Shown here: positions 25,171-36,014 of the stretch, one piece after another
Position numbering within the stretch: the stretch's first letter is position 1
Layout of the letters: each line of letters begins with the position of its first letter
DNA from: Cellulosimicrobium sp. ES-005
Lineage (GTDB): Bacteria > Actinomycetota > Actinomycetes > Actinomycetales > Cellulomonadaceae
Reading direction: 5' to 3'
DNA: 64,000 bases
NCBI RefSeq assembly: GCF_040448685.1
Contig: NZ_CP159290.1
Location: 372,001-436,000 of the forward strand
Position numbers and translations under genes: made by a program
The notes under the pieces: generated by a model
What the model was told of the DNA's origin: nothing
What the model saw: only the letters and a program-made list of their open reading frames with translations
Databases searched by the model: none

Positions 25171-26841
25171 TCACTCGGCCGGCTTGAGCTGGGTGAGGAT
25201 GAGCACCGCGGTCGGCTGCGTCGGGTCCGCGTTGATGTACGGGTCGTCGTCGCTCGGCCAGCCGACGTAGTTGCGCGTGTTGAACTCCGTGATGAACGGG
25301 CGCGTGCCGATCGGCATGACCGGGACCTGGTCCACGAAGATCTTCTGCGCCTCCGCGATGGCCGTCGCGCGGTCCTCGTCCGTCGTCGCCGCGAGGTACG
25401 CGTCGAGGGCGGCCGTGGCCTCCGGGCTGTCGAAGCGGCCGAAGTTGTAGTCCGCGGCCTCACCCACCGGCTTGAGCCAGCGGGCGTCCATCGTGTCGCT
25501 GTAGATGTCGTACGGCGTCGCGCCGGTCTCGGTCCAGTGCAGGATCGCGTCGAAGTCGCCGGTGCCCTTGGCGGCCCACCACGAGTCCGAGTCGGGCGTG
25601 TCGACCGTGGCCTCGACGCCGATCGCCTTGACCGACTCCGCGATGAGGCTGATGCCGGTGACGTAGTCGTTCCAGCCCTGCGGGACGCTGAGCTGGAAGG
25701 TGACGGGCTCGCCGTCGGGGTCGATCAGGGTGTCGCCCTCGAACGTGTACCCGGCGTCGGTGAGGACCTTCTTGGCGCCCTCGACGTCGACCTCGTACTC
25801 CTCGCCCGCGAACTCGTCCGAGATGAACGGGTCGCCGGCCGGGGTCGGCAGTCCCGTGACGGAGGTGAGCAGCGGGACGCCGCCCTCGCGGGCGATCTGC
25901 TGGTGCTGCTCGCGGTCGATGACCATGTTCACGGCCTGGCGGAACGCGACGTCGTCGAACGGCTTCTTGGTCGTGTTGACGAACATCGCGTCGATGCCGA
26001 GGCCGGCGGGGGCCCAGTACACGTTGTGCTCCGGGTCCTTGTCCACGAACGCCGACTGCACGTTCGGGAGGAACGCCTGCGCCCAGTCCGCGTCGCCGTT
26101 GGCGAGCGCCGTCGTCAGGGCGCTGTTGTCGTTGTAGGAGACGTAGTACAGCGTCGGGACCGCGAGCTCGCCGCCCCAGTAGTCGTCGCGCGCGTCGAGC
26201 TGGACGCTCTCCGTGCTGAAGCTCGTCAGCGTGTAGGGGCCGGTGCCGACGGGGTCGGGGTTCGTCTCCGTCGTCGGGTCGGCGACGCCCTCCCACACGT
26301 GCTTCGGGACGACGAACCGGTGCAGCACCTTGTCCTGCTTGGCGAACATCGGCGTGCCGAACGTGACGGTGACCTTGTCGCCGTCCACGGCGACGTCCGT
26401 GATGTCGAGCGCCGCGGTGTTGAGCTCGGGCGTGTCGACGAGGATCTGGTACGAGTACGCGATGTCGTCGGCCGTGAGGTCCTTGCCGTCGCTCCACTTC
26501 ACGCCCTCGCGGGTCGTGAGCGTCACCGACGTGTAGTCCTCCGACCACGTGATCTCGGACGCGAGCCAGGGGCGGATCTCGTCCGACGGGTCGACGACGT
26601 TGACGATGCCGACGGGCTCGTAGATCGCGTTGACGTAGCCGAGCTTGAGCGCGGACGAGTCGCCGATCCACGGGTTGTTCGACTCGGTCGCGATCGCTCC
26701 GTCCGGCTTGGCGATGGTGAGGGCGGCGCCCTCGCCGGAGCTGGTCGTGCTGTCGTCGTCGTTGCCGCCGGACGACGAGCAGCCGGTCAGCACGAGTGCT
26801 GTCGCGATGCCGAGGGCGATCGCGGAGGCCTTCAACCTCAT
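25171..26841 (-). CDS. Opp/Dpp-type substrate-binding lipoprotein
   Basis: 556 aa, ATG at 26841 with AAGGAGAGAG upstream. Lipobox LTGC (Cys21) followed by a Ser/Gly/Asp tether. SBP_bac_5 family: WSDGKDLTADDIAYSYQIL, PVGTGPYTL and FDDVAFRQAVNMVIDREQ are diagnostic. Such proteins bind peptides or, in cluster types like this one, cello-, xylo- or beta-gluco-oligosaccharides. The GH3 gene just upstream favours a sugar ligand. The N-terminal half has the expected Trp-rich binding region. Confidence 0.9.
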   Translation of the reverse strand: MRLKASAIALGIATALVLTGCSSSGGNDDDSTTSSGEGAALTIAKPDGAIATESNNPWIGDSSALKLGYVNAIYEPVGIVNVVDPSDEIRPWLASEITWSEDYTSVTLTTREGVKWSDGKDLTADDIAYSYQILVDTPELNTAALDITDVAVDGDKVTVTFGTPMFAKQDKVLHRFVVPKHVWEGVADPTTETNPDPVGTGPYTLTSFSTESVQLDARDDYWGGELAVPTLYYVSYNDNSALTTALANGDADWAQAFLPNVQSAFVDKDPEHNVYWAPAGLGIDAMFVNTTKKPFDDVAFRQAVNMVIDREQHQQIAREGGVPLLTSVTGLPTPAGDPFISDEFAGEEYEVDVEGAKKVLTDAGYTFEGDTLIDPDGEPVTFQLSVPQGWNDYVTGISLIAESVKAIGVEATVDTPDSDSWWAAKGTGDFDAILHWTETGATPYDIYSDTMDARWLKPVGEAADYNFGRFDSPEATAALDAYLAATTDEDRATAIAEAQKIFVDQVPVMPIGTRPFITEFNTRNYVGWPSDDDPYINADPTQPTAVLILTQLKPAE

Positions 26842-26960
26842 GAATCTCTCTCCTTCGAGGGAACTTCGTCCCCGGCGCGGTGCCGGGGCGGTCGAGCATG
26901 CGTGAGTACTGCGTGAGAACTGCGTGGGGCGCTGGGTCGCCCGGGTGGACCGCGGTCCGG
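26842..26960 (-). promoter_or_regulatory. Binding-protein leader with 11-bp direct repeats and a hairpin
   Basis: Contains two 11-bp direct repeats TGCGTGAGTAC / TGCGTGAGAAC (26899-26909 and 26910-26920) plus a partial third (TGCGTGGGGC from 26921), and a CCCCGGC/GCCGGGG hairpin (26870-26888) near the ribosome-binding site. The 11-bp period puts the copies on one face of the helix, as for operator iterons. Whether a promoter lies here or the gene is read from upstream of GH3 cannot be decided. Confidence 0.45.
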
Positions 26961-29486
26961 CTACTCCTGTTCCGTGGTGCTCTCCTGCACCCGGACCGCG
27001 GTGTCCAGGCGGAGGTCGTGGACGGAACGCCCCACCCGGAGCCGGTAGGTCCCGGCCGGGAGGTGCCAGCGTCCGCTGTCGGTGTCCCACACCTCGAGCT
27101 GACGGCGGGGGACGGTCACGGTGACGTCGGCGGAGGCCCCCGCGGCGACGTCGACGACGGCGAACCCGCCGAGCCAGCGGACCGGACGGTCGCGCTCGGC
27201 GACCGGGGCCGACGCGGGCGCGACCGGGGGTTCGACGTAGACCTGGACGACCTCGCGGCCGTCGCGGTGCCCGGTGTTGGTGACGCGGACCGTGAGGGTC
27301 GCGTCGCCGTCGGGAGTGCGGGCGGGGAGATGGTCAGGCTCGCCGGACGCGTCGTACGACCACGTCGTCCAGCCCAGCCCGTGCCCGAAGGGTGCGGCGG
27401 GGACGGCGCCCGAGCGCTCCCACGCGCGGTAGCCGACGTGGACGCCGTCGGCGTACTCGACGACCCCCTGGTCGGGGACCGCGTGCGGGACGGGGACGTC
27501 GGCCTCGTCGGCCGGGAGCGTCCAGGGGAGGCGGCCCGCCGGCTCGACGACGCCCGCGAGGACGTCCGCGATCGAGTGCCCGGCCTCCTGGCCCGGGAAC
27601 CACACCCACAGCACGGTGCGCGCGCGGTCGAGCCAGGGGAGGAGCACAGGGGCGCCCGCGTTCACGACGACGACCGCGTCCGGGTCGGCGTCGAGGACCC
27701 GCTCGACGAGCTCGTCCTGACGGCCGGGCAGCGCGAGCGACGTGCGGTCCCAGCCCTCGGACTCGACCTCCTCGTTCGTCCCGACGACGACGACGGTCAG
27801 GTCGGCCGCGCGGGCCGCCTCGACGGCGTCGGCGATCTCCTGCTCGACGCTCGGCGCCGGGACGCGGTGGCGGAGCTCCGCGCGGACGAGGTTCCCGTAC
27901 CCCTGGGCGCGCGTGACGAGGAGCGACGCCGTGATCCGCACGCGGCGCGGCGCGTCGACGTGCACGGTCGTGGGGACGCCCGCCGGGTTGTTGATCGAGG
28001 AGTCGAGGATGACCTCGACCCCCGAGCGGCGGTCGTCCTCCGCGACGACGACCCCGTCGATCTCGATGGTGTGACCCGGGACCGTGCCGACCTCGAGCAC
28101 GTGGTCCCCGGGCTCGTCGAGCAGGACGTCGACGTCGAGCACGACGGTGTCGACCTCGGCGGGCAGGTCGCGCAGGAACCCGTCCCAGCGGGGCAGGACG
28201 GACTTGCGGAGCGTCGCGCCCTCGGCGTCGAGCCAGGTCATCGCGACGGCGGCGCCGTCGGCGCTGCGGCCCTCCACGTCGAGCCGCGGGGCGAACCGGC
28301 GCGCGTCGCCGCCGCGGGCGACGGTGAGCGTGGCGTCGGGCCAGCGCGCGGCCAGTCCCTCGGCGGGCGTGACGACGTGCGCGGGGTTCACGGTCGAGCT
28401 GCCGCCGCCGAGCACGTGCGGGCGCACCGCGTTGGGGCCGACGAGCGCGATCGACCGCGGTGCCGGACGGTCCCACACGGGGTTCGCGACGTCCGAGCGC
28501 AGGACGACCGTGCCGGCGGCGGCGGTGCGGCGCACGAGCGCGCGCAGGTCGCCGTCGTGCGTGACGGGGCGGGCGGGCTCGTCGAGCGCGCCGACCCGGC
28601 GCGCGAGCAGGAGGATGCGCGCGACCTTGTCGTCGATCTCGCTCTCGGGGACGCGGCCCTCCTCGACCGCGCGGACGAGGGCGTCCTCCCACGGGCCGCC
28701 CGGGCCGGGCATGACGACGTCGAGGCCGCCGTTCGCGGAGAGCTCGGTCGTGTGCGTCGCCACCCAGTCGGAGACCACGGCGCCGTCGAACCCGAGCTCG
28801 TCCTTGAGGACGTCGGTGAGCAGGTGCCGGTGCCCGGTCATGGGACCCGACTCCACGCCGTCGTCCACCTGGTTGTACGCCGCCATGACGGACCACGCGC
28901 CCGCCGCGACCGCGTCCTCGAACGGCGCGAGGTAGACCTCGCGCAGGACGCGGGGGTCGACGTGCGACACGTACGACGTGCGCGCGGTCTCGGAGTCGTT
29001 GGCGACGTAGTGCTTGACGCACGCGGCGACGCCCTGGTCCTGGAGGCCGCGCACGACGCCGGTGCCGATCTGCGCGGTCAGGTACGGGTCCTCGGAGTAG
29101 CACTCGAAGTGCCGGCCGCCGACGGGCGTGCGCTGGATGTTGACCTGGGGCGCGAGGACGACGTCGACGCCGTGCGTGCGTGCCTCACGGGCGAATGCCT
29201 GCCCGGTCTCGTGCGCGACCGCCCGGTCCCACGTCGCGCCGATCGCGCTGGGGGACGGGAAGAGGATCGAGGTCTCGCCCTCGACCTCGCTCGTGCCGCG
29301 GACCCCGACGGGGCCGTCGGACATGACGACGGGGCGCAGCCCGAGCTCGTCCTGGGCGTGCAGGCGCCACATGGACCGGCCGGTGAGGAGGCGGACCTTC
29401 TCGCGGAGGGGCAGCCCTTGCGCACGGGTGCGCAGGGTGACGAGCTCCGCGGGGTCGCGCTCTCCCGCGAGGGACTGCGATGTCAC
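26961..29486 (-). CDS. GH3 beta-glycosidase (beta-glucosidase-like)
   Basis: 841 aa, GTG at 29486 with GAGGAG upstream. No signal peptide, so the enzyme is intracellular. GH3 N-terminal barrel at residues ~30-290: VMSDGPVGVRG near the start, HYVANDSE, and the nucleophile motif GAVVSDW. The C-terminal alpha/beta domain (~300-600) is interrupted by a PA14-like beta module at about 390-510. Fibronectin-III-like domain at about 730-830 (TVRVTNTGHRDGREVVQVYVEPP). This domain order matches intracellular bacterial beta-glucosidases that hydrolyse imported oligosaccharides. Exact sugar specificity is unknown. Transcribed toward the importer genes, with a divergent TetR regulator. Confidence 0.92.
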   Translation of the reverse strand: MTSQSLAGERDPAELVTLRTRAQGLPLREKVRLLTGRSMWRLHAQDELGLRPVVMSDGPVGVRGTSEVEGETSILFPSPSAIGATWDRAVAHETGQAFAREARTHGVDVVLAPQVNIQRTPVGGRHFECYSEDPYLTAQIGTGVVRGLQDQGVAACVKHYVANDSETARTSYVSHVDPRVLREVYLAPFEDAVAAGAWSVMAAYNQVDDGVESGPMTGHRHLLTDVLKDELGFDGAVVSDWVATHTTELSANGGLDVVMPGPGGPWEDALVRAVEEGRVPESEIDDKVARILLLARRVGALDEPARPVTHDGDLRALVRRTAAAGTVVLRSDVANPVWDRPAPRSIALVGPNAVRPHVLGGGSSTVNPAHVVTPAEGLAARWPDATLTVARGGDARRFAPRLDVEGRSADGAAVAMTWLDAEGATLRKSVLPRWDGFLRDLPAEVDTVVLDVDVLLDEPGDHVLEVGTVPGHTIEIDGVVVAEDDRRSGVEVILDSSINNPAGVPTTVHVDAPRRVRITASLLVTRAQGYGNLVRAELRHRVPAPSVEQEIADAVEAARAADLTVVVVGTNEEVESEGWDRTSLALPGRQDELVERVLDADPDAVVVVNAGAPVLLPWLDRARTVLWVWFPGQEAGHSIADVLAGVVEPAGRLPWTLPADEADVPVPHAVPDQGVVEYADGVHVGYRAWERSGAVPAAPFGHGLGWTTWSYDASGEPDHLPARTPDGDATLTVRVTNTGHRDGREVVQVYVEPPVAPASAPVAERDRPVRWLGGFAVVDVAAGASADVTVTVPRRQLEVWDTDSGRWHLPAGTYRLRVGRSVHDLRLDTAVRVQESTTEQE

Positions 29487-29525
29487 GTACGTGCTCCTCG
29501 TCGTCGAGTCGTCTGTCGAGCGGAG

Positions 29526-29549
29526 AACTTACCGTGCAGTCAGTAAGTT
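29526..29549. promoter_or_regulatory. Probable TetR operator between GH3 and tetR
   Basis: AACTTAC-N10-GTAAGTT, a 7-bp perfect inverted repeat 40 nt upstream of the GH3 start codon. Spacing and the TTAC/GTAA ends are usual for TetR/AcrR-type operators. The adjacent divergent TetR protein is the obvious ligand. Confidence 0.65.
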
Positions 29550-29743
29550 GGCAAGAATCTGCGTTTCCCCAGGTCAGATCGATATCTCACCGTGACCTTT
29601 GCCGAGAACGGGGCTCGGAGGCGCTGCCGCGTGCGTAGGATCACCCCGGACGGCGACGGACCGAGGGCGTGCTCGGTGCCGGGGCGCCGACGTCGGCGCC
29701 GACCGTGGCGCACCGGGCACCACGACGAGGAAGTGACGAGGCG

Positions 29744-30454
29744 ATGACCACGAGCAGGCGGCGCCCCCGCGTGCGGGAGGAGACCCTCCGGCGCCGCGAG
29801 GAGATCCTCAAGGCCGCCATGGCGACCTTCGGGAGCAAGGGCTACCACAACGGCCCCCTGGCGGAGATCGCCGAGCAGGTCGACATGACCCACGCCGGGA
29901 TCCTCCACCACTTCGGGTCCAAGGACCATCTCCTCCTCGAGGTGCTGCGCTACCGCGACGAGAGCGACGTCGCCGGGCTCGACGGGCAGCACATCCCGGG
30001 CGGCATCGACATGTTCCGCCACCTGGTCCGCACGGCGTTCCTCAACGCGCAGCGCGCCGGGATCGTGCAGACGTACGCCGTGCTCTCCGCGGAGTCCGTG
30101 ACCGACGACCACCCCGCGCGCGCCTTCTTCGAGGGCCGGTACCGCACGCTGCGCAGCGAGGCCGTGGAGGCGTTCGAGGCGCTGTGCGCGGAGCGGGGCG
30201 TCGCGGTCCCCGCGAGCGTCCGGCACGCGTCGGCGTCGATCCTCGCCGTCATGGACGGCCTCCAGGTCCAGTGGCTCCTCGACCCCACGCAGGTCGACCT
30301 CGGCGAGGCGAGCGAGTTCGCCATCGAGGCGATCGTCTCCGCGGTGCTCGACCCGCGCCCGTCCCCGCTCGGGGCCGTCCCGGTGCCGACGACGGAGAGC
30401 GGCGCCGCGGACGCCGTGGACGTCGACCTCCCCGTGGAGGCGGCGACCGCCTGA
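29744..30454 (+). CDS. TetR-family regulator of the GH3/importer locus
   Basis: 236 aa, ATG at 29744 behind GACGAGG. HTH at residues ~20-65 (EEILKAAMATFGSKGYHNGPLAEIAEQVDM, ILHHFGSKDHLLLEVL). The ligand domain has a C-terminal segment (MDGLQVQWLLDPTQVDL) typical of actinobacterial TetR repressors of glycosidase operons. Divergent from GH3, with the inverted repeat at 29526-29549 between them. Probably represses GH3 and the importer until an oligosaccharide or product is present. Confidence 0.83.
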   Translation: MTTSRRRPRVREETLRRREEILKAAMATFGSKGYHNGPLAEIAEQVDMTHAGILHHFGSKDHLLLEVLRYRDESDVAGLDGQHIPGGIDMFRHLVRTAFLNAQRAGIVQTYAVLSAESVTDDHPARAFFEGRYRTLRSEAVEAFEALCAERGVAVPASVRHASASILAVMDGLQVQWLLDPTQVDLGEASEFAIEAIVSAVLDPRPSPLGAVPVPTTESGAADAVDVDLPVEAATA

Positions 30455-30566
30455 CGGCGGCCGGCGTCGCGCTCCGGGCGGTCCCGCGGCCGCGGTCCTT
30501 CGGTCCCGGGGGGTCGCGGACCACAGGCCCTGGTCGGCGCGGCGGGCGACGGCGAGGATCGAGGTC

Positions 30567-31454
30567 GTGCAGACCCTCGCCCAGGCGTTGACCACCCAGT
30601 CGGAGGCGGCCCGGAAGAAGGTCGGCTCGGCGAGACGCCCGGCGCGCTACCTCGTCGCCGCGATGCTCGCGGGCGCGTACATCGGCGTCGGGGTGGTCCT
30701 CATGGTCGCGACCGCCGGGCCCTTCCTCGCGGCCGGGTCTCCGGGGGAGCGGCTCGTCGCCGGGGGCGTGTTCGCGGCGGCCCTGACCCTCGTCGTGTTC
30801 GCCGGGGCCGAGCTCGCGACCTCAGCGATGATGATCCTCGCCCAGGGCGTCGCGACGCGCGCCGTCCGGGTGCGTGACGCCGTCCTCACGCTCGGGCTGT
30901 GCCTCGTCGGCAACCTCGCCGGCTCGATGCTGTTCGCGTTCGCGGTCACGCAGGCCGGGGTGCTGCACTCCAACGCGCCCGCGGGCGAGATGGTCGCGTC
31001 GATGCTGCGGGCGAAGGCCCACGAGACCGGCGGCGAGCTCTTCTTCCGCGGCGTCCTGTGCAACCTCCTCGTGTGCGCCGCGATCTGGGCCTGCGGTCGC
31101 CTGCGCTCCGAGGCGGGCCAGGCGATCGTCCTGTTCTGGGCGATCCTCGCGTTCATCGCCTCCGGCTTCGAGCACGTGGTCGCCAACATGACGACCTTCT
31201 CGCTCGGCCTCCTCGGCGGCCTGGGCCCGACGACGTGGGCCGACTTCGCCCGCAACATCGCCTGGGTCGGTCTCGGCAACCTCGTCGGCGGCGCCCTCGT
31301 CGTCGGCCTCGCCTACGTCGTCGTCGCCGGCCCGGCCCGAGAGGCCGGGCGGGGTGCGCCCTCGACGGTCGCGACCTCGGGACCGGTCGTGCTCCCGATG
31401 CCGGCGATCCGGCGCGCGACCGCGCCCCTCGACCGGAGCCACCGCGCGGGCTGA
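30567..31454 (+). CDS. Formate/nitrite transporter (FNT) family channel
   Basis: 295 aa, six helices. FNT signatures: [12 protein letters not shown] in helix 1, [12 protein letters not shown], the broken-helix motif [15 protein letters not shown], and [13 protein letters not shown] (central pore His). The family forms pentameric channels for formate, nitrite, hydrosulfide or lactate. NirC- or FocA-type cannot be separated here. The C-terminal ~40 residues are a soluble tail. GTG start 7 nt after a GAGGAT box, so probably leaderless. Monocistronic. Confidence 0.9.
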   Translation: MQTLAQALTTQSEAARKKVGSARRPARYLVAAMLAGAYIGVGVVLMVATAGPFLAAGSPGERLVAGGVFAAALTLVVFAGAELATSAMMILAQGVATRAVRVRDAVLTLGLCLVGNLAGSMLFAFAVTQAGVLHSNAPAGEMVASMLRAKAHETGGELFFRGVLCNLLVCAAIWACGRLRSEAGQAIVLFWAILAFIASGFEHVVANMTTFSLGLLGGLGPTTWADFARNIAWVGLGNLVGGALVVGLAYVVVAGPAREAGRGAPSTVATSGPVVLPMPAIRRATAPLDRSHRAG

Positions 31455-31514
31455 CGCCGCGCCGCCCGGGCCCGCATGGCGGGACGGGCTTGGCCGGACG
31501 GCGGGACGCGTGCG

Positions 31515-31520
31515 TATCAT
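31515..31520 (+). promoter_or_regulatory. lysC-asd promoter (-10 box)
   Basis: TATCAT, 55 nt before the lysC start, with TTGGCC/TGGCCG about 18 bp upstream as a weak -35. Confidence 0.5.
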
Positions 31521-31553
31521 CGATCGACCCACAAGCACCCGGCGGGCCGTTGA

Positions 31554-34112
<2,559 letters not shown>

Positions 34113-34135
34113 GTCGTGGTGGGAGGTCCAGGGCC

Positions 34136-34543
34136 TCAGCCCCCGACCAGGCGTGCCATGTTCTCGCCGTCGGCGAGGCCGACGATGTTGCCGGCCGGGT
34201 CGGTGAACCAGGCCCCGTCGCCGCCCTCCATGAAGCCGCGCACGATGCCCTTGTCGTCCTGGTCGAACCCTTCGTAGCGCTCGAACGTCACGCCCTTCGC
34301 GGTGAGCTCGTCGACGACCTGGTCCACGTCGTCGACGGTGAGGTGCATGACCGTGAAGGCGGCCGGCCGATGGTCCTCCTTCGGGTACACGAACACGTCC
34401 GAACCGCCGCCGAGGTGCAGCACCAGACCACCCCCGTCGTCGAGTGCCGTGACGGGGAGCCCGAGGGTTCCTCCGTAGAAATCGCGCGCCGCGTCGAGGT
34501 CGTCCGCCGAGAAGCTGGAGAACCCGCGCCGAATGGTGACCAT
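34136..34543 (-). CDS. VOC-superfamily protein
   Basis: 135 aa. Single glyoxalase/bleomycin-resistance-like fold: RRGFSSFSADDLDAARDFYGGTLG at the N-terminus, MHLTVDDVDQVVDELTAKGV in the middle, DPAGNIVGLAD at the end. Substrate unknown. Monocistronic, convergent with asd across the repeat cluster. Nothing further was seen in the 124 nt upstream. Confidence 0.85.
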   Translation of the reverse strand: MVTIRRGFSSFSADDLDAARDFYGGTLGLPVTALDDGGGLVLHLGGGSDVFVYPKEDHRPAAFTVMHLTVDDVDQVVDELTAKGVTFERYEGFDQDDKGIVRGFMEGGDGAWFTDPAGNIVGLADGENMARLVGG

Positions 34544-34667
34544 CGTCGTCTCACTCCTTCGTGACCGCCGGCGGCCGGAGGGCGTGACCCGCCGCGGACG
34601 CCGGATCCTCCCAGGGTCCCACCGCCGGGCCGCCGTGGGTACCGCCCGGAGCGGGTGATCGTCGCGC

Positions 34668-35345
34668 TCAGGGCGTGCGGCGGGTGCCCAGCGTCGGCGC
34701 GAGCACCCAGAGGGCAGCCGCGGCGAGCACGTGCCAGGCGGCGTGACCCTGGAGCGTGACGCCGAGGGGTCCGCTCGCGTCGCACAGCGGCCACCCGGGG
34801 CGAGTGAGCGTCCCGACCCCGCCGCCCACGGCGAGCAGCACGAGCGCGGTGACGGTGCGGCGTCGGACGGCGGGGCGACGCCACGCCCGCAGGACGCTCG
34901 CGCCCACGGCGACGCCGGCCGCGACCACCTGGGCCGTGGTCGACCACGGGGGCGCCACGGCGGCGAGCACCACCCCGAGCAGCGTCGGGGCGACCCACCA
35001 CCAGGTCCGCAGCCGGCGGCCCGCGAGGTCCGCGACGGCGTCGGCCGCGACGAGCGCGAGCGCGCCGAGCAGGGGCGGGTCGTGCGCGACGGGGTCCCAC
35101 GCGGGCGACGGCCCGTGCTGGACCACGGACCCCGCCCCGATGAGAGCGACCAGGATCCCGAAGGCGACGCGCGGGCGCGTGGTCGCGGCGGCGTCTGGCC
35201 GAGGCGTGCCCGACGACGGACCCGGGCGGGGGCGCAGCGCCGCCACCACGACGGCCGCGCCCGCGACGACGAACGCGAGGCTCGTCCACGTGCTCAGCGG
35301 CTCGGCCCAGGGCGTCCCGCCCGCGAGCTCGCACGCTGCGTCCAC
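34668..35345 (-). CDS. CREST/ceramidase-like membrane protein
   Basis: 225 aa, six to seven hydrophobic segments. The N-terminal EPLSTWTSLAFVVAGAAVVV, the motif GSVVQHG in helix 3, DAVADLAG after it and GHAAWHVLAAAALWV near the end place Ser, Asp and three His as in the CREST hydrolase superfamily (alkaline ceramidases, hemolysin III), where His/Asp bind zinc. This is a motif-level match only; it could be an uncharacterised membrane protein. No operon partner; the promoter side is filled by the 21-bp repeat cluster C. Confidence 0.6.
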   Translation of the reverse strand: MDAACELAGGTPWAEPLSTWTSLAFVVAGAAVVVAALRPRPGPSSGTPRPDAAATTRPRVAFGILVALIGAGSVVQHGPSPAWDPVAHDPPLLGALALVAADAVADLAGRRLRTWWWVAPTLLGVVLAAVAPPWSTTAQVVAAGVAVGASVLRAWRRPAVRRRTVTALVLLAVGGGVGTLTRPGWPLCDASGPLGVTLQGHAAWHVLAAAALWVLAPTLGTRRTP

Positions 35346-35356
35346 ACCGCCTCCCG

Positions 35357-35502
35357 CGAGGTAGAGCCGTCGTCACTCCCAGGGTGCCGCCTCGCACGAC
35401 CAGCCCTCTACCTCGCGAGACCAGGCCTCTACCTCGCGGGACCAGGGCTCTATCTCGCGGGACCAGGTCTCTACCTGGGCGTACCAGGGCTCTACCTCGC
35501 GC
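35357..35502. repeat. Intergenic 21-bp repeat cluster C (one forward, five inverted, tandem)
   Basis: One forward CGAGGTAGAGCCGT unit at 35357 faces five tandem inverted units of period ~21 bp (35398-35502), each reading ACCAG(G/C)NCTCTA(C/T)CTCGCG or a slight variant. Longest copy run of the family. It separates the CREST-like gene's start from the divergent GntR operon, so it lies upstream of both genes and cannot be a simple terminator for either. Confidence 0.85.
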
Positions 35503-35532
35503 AAACGGGGTTGCGGGACCGTCGACATCTGT

Positions 35533-35556
35533 GGTTCATTAGTTGAGTAATGAACC
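35533..35556. promoter_or_regulatory. YtrA-type operator
   Basis: GGTTCATTA-N6-TAATGAACC, a perfect 9-bp inverted repeat 34 nt before the GntR start codon. It is AT-rich against its surroundings and overlaps the expected promoter; autoregulation by the adjacent GntR protein is likely. Confidence 0.75.
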
Positions 35557-35589
35557 GCAGAAGGCGCGAGGCGGGAGAGGATGGGGCCC

Positions 35590-36009
35590 ATGTTCGACGG
35601 ACCGGAACCCATCTACCTCCAGATCGCGCAGATGATCCGGGCGCAGGTGCTCGCGGGCGAGCTCGCGGAGGAGGAGCAGGTCATGTCGACCACGCAGTTC
35701 GCGACGACGTTCCGCATCAACCCGGCGACGGCCGCGAAGGCGTTCGCCGGGCTCGTCGACGAGGGCGTCCTGTACAAGCGGCGCGGTCTCGGCATGTTCG
35801 TCGCCCCCGGGGCGCGGGAGCGGCTGCTCGCCGACCACCGCGCCCGGTTCTTCGACGAGGTCCTCGCGCCGGCGCTCGCCCAGGCCGACCTCCTCGACGT
35901 CCCGACGGCCGAGATCGTGGACTACGTCCTCGGCCGGCCGCGCCCCGCCGGACCCGGCACCGGCGGCGCCCCCAGCACCGGCCCGACCACCGACCCCGCC
36001 CCGAGGTGA
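35590..36009 (+). CDS. GntR-family regulator, YtrA subfamily
   Basis: 139 aa. ATG at 35590 (MFDGPEPIYLQIAQ) with GGAGAGG 9 nt upstream is preferred to ATG 35581, which has no spacing. Winged-helix domain covers residues 1-70 (QVMSTTQFATTFRINPATAAKAFAGLVDEGVL), followed by the short dimerisation helices typical of the YtrA group. These regulate linked ABC transporters. The next genes are an ATPase and a membrane protein. Confidence 0.88.
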   Translation: MFDGPEPIYLQIAQMIRAQVLAGELAEEEQVMSTTQFATTFRINPATAAKAFAGLVDEGVLYKRRGLGMFVAPGARERLLADHRARFFDEVLAPALAQADLLDVPTAEIVDYVLGRPRPAGPGTGGAPSTGPTTDPAPR

Positions 36010-36014
36010 GACCC

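Noticed and set aside
35398-35502. Possible CRISPR array (five regularly spaced repeats)
   Set aside because: The units are contiguous with a ~21-bp period and no unique spacers, and no cas genes are near.
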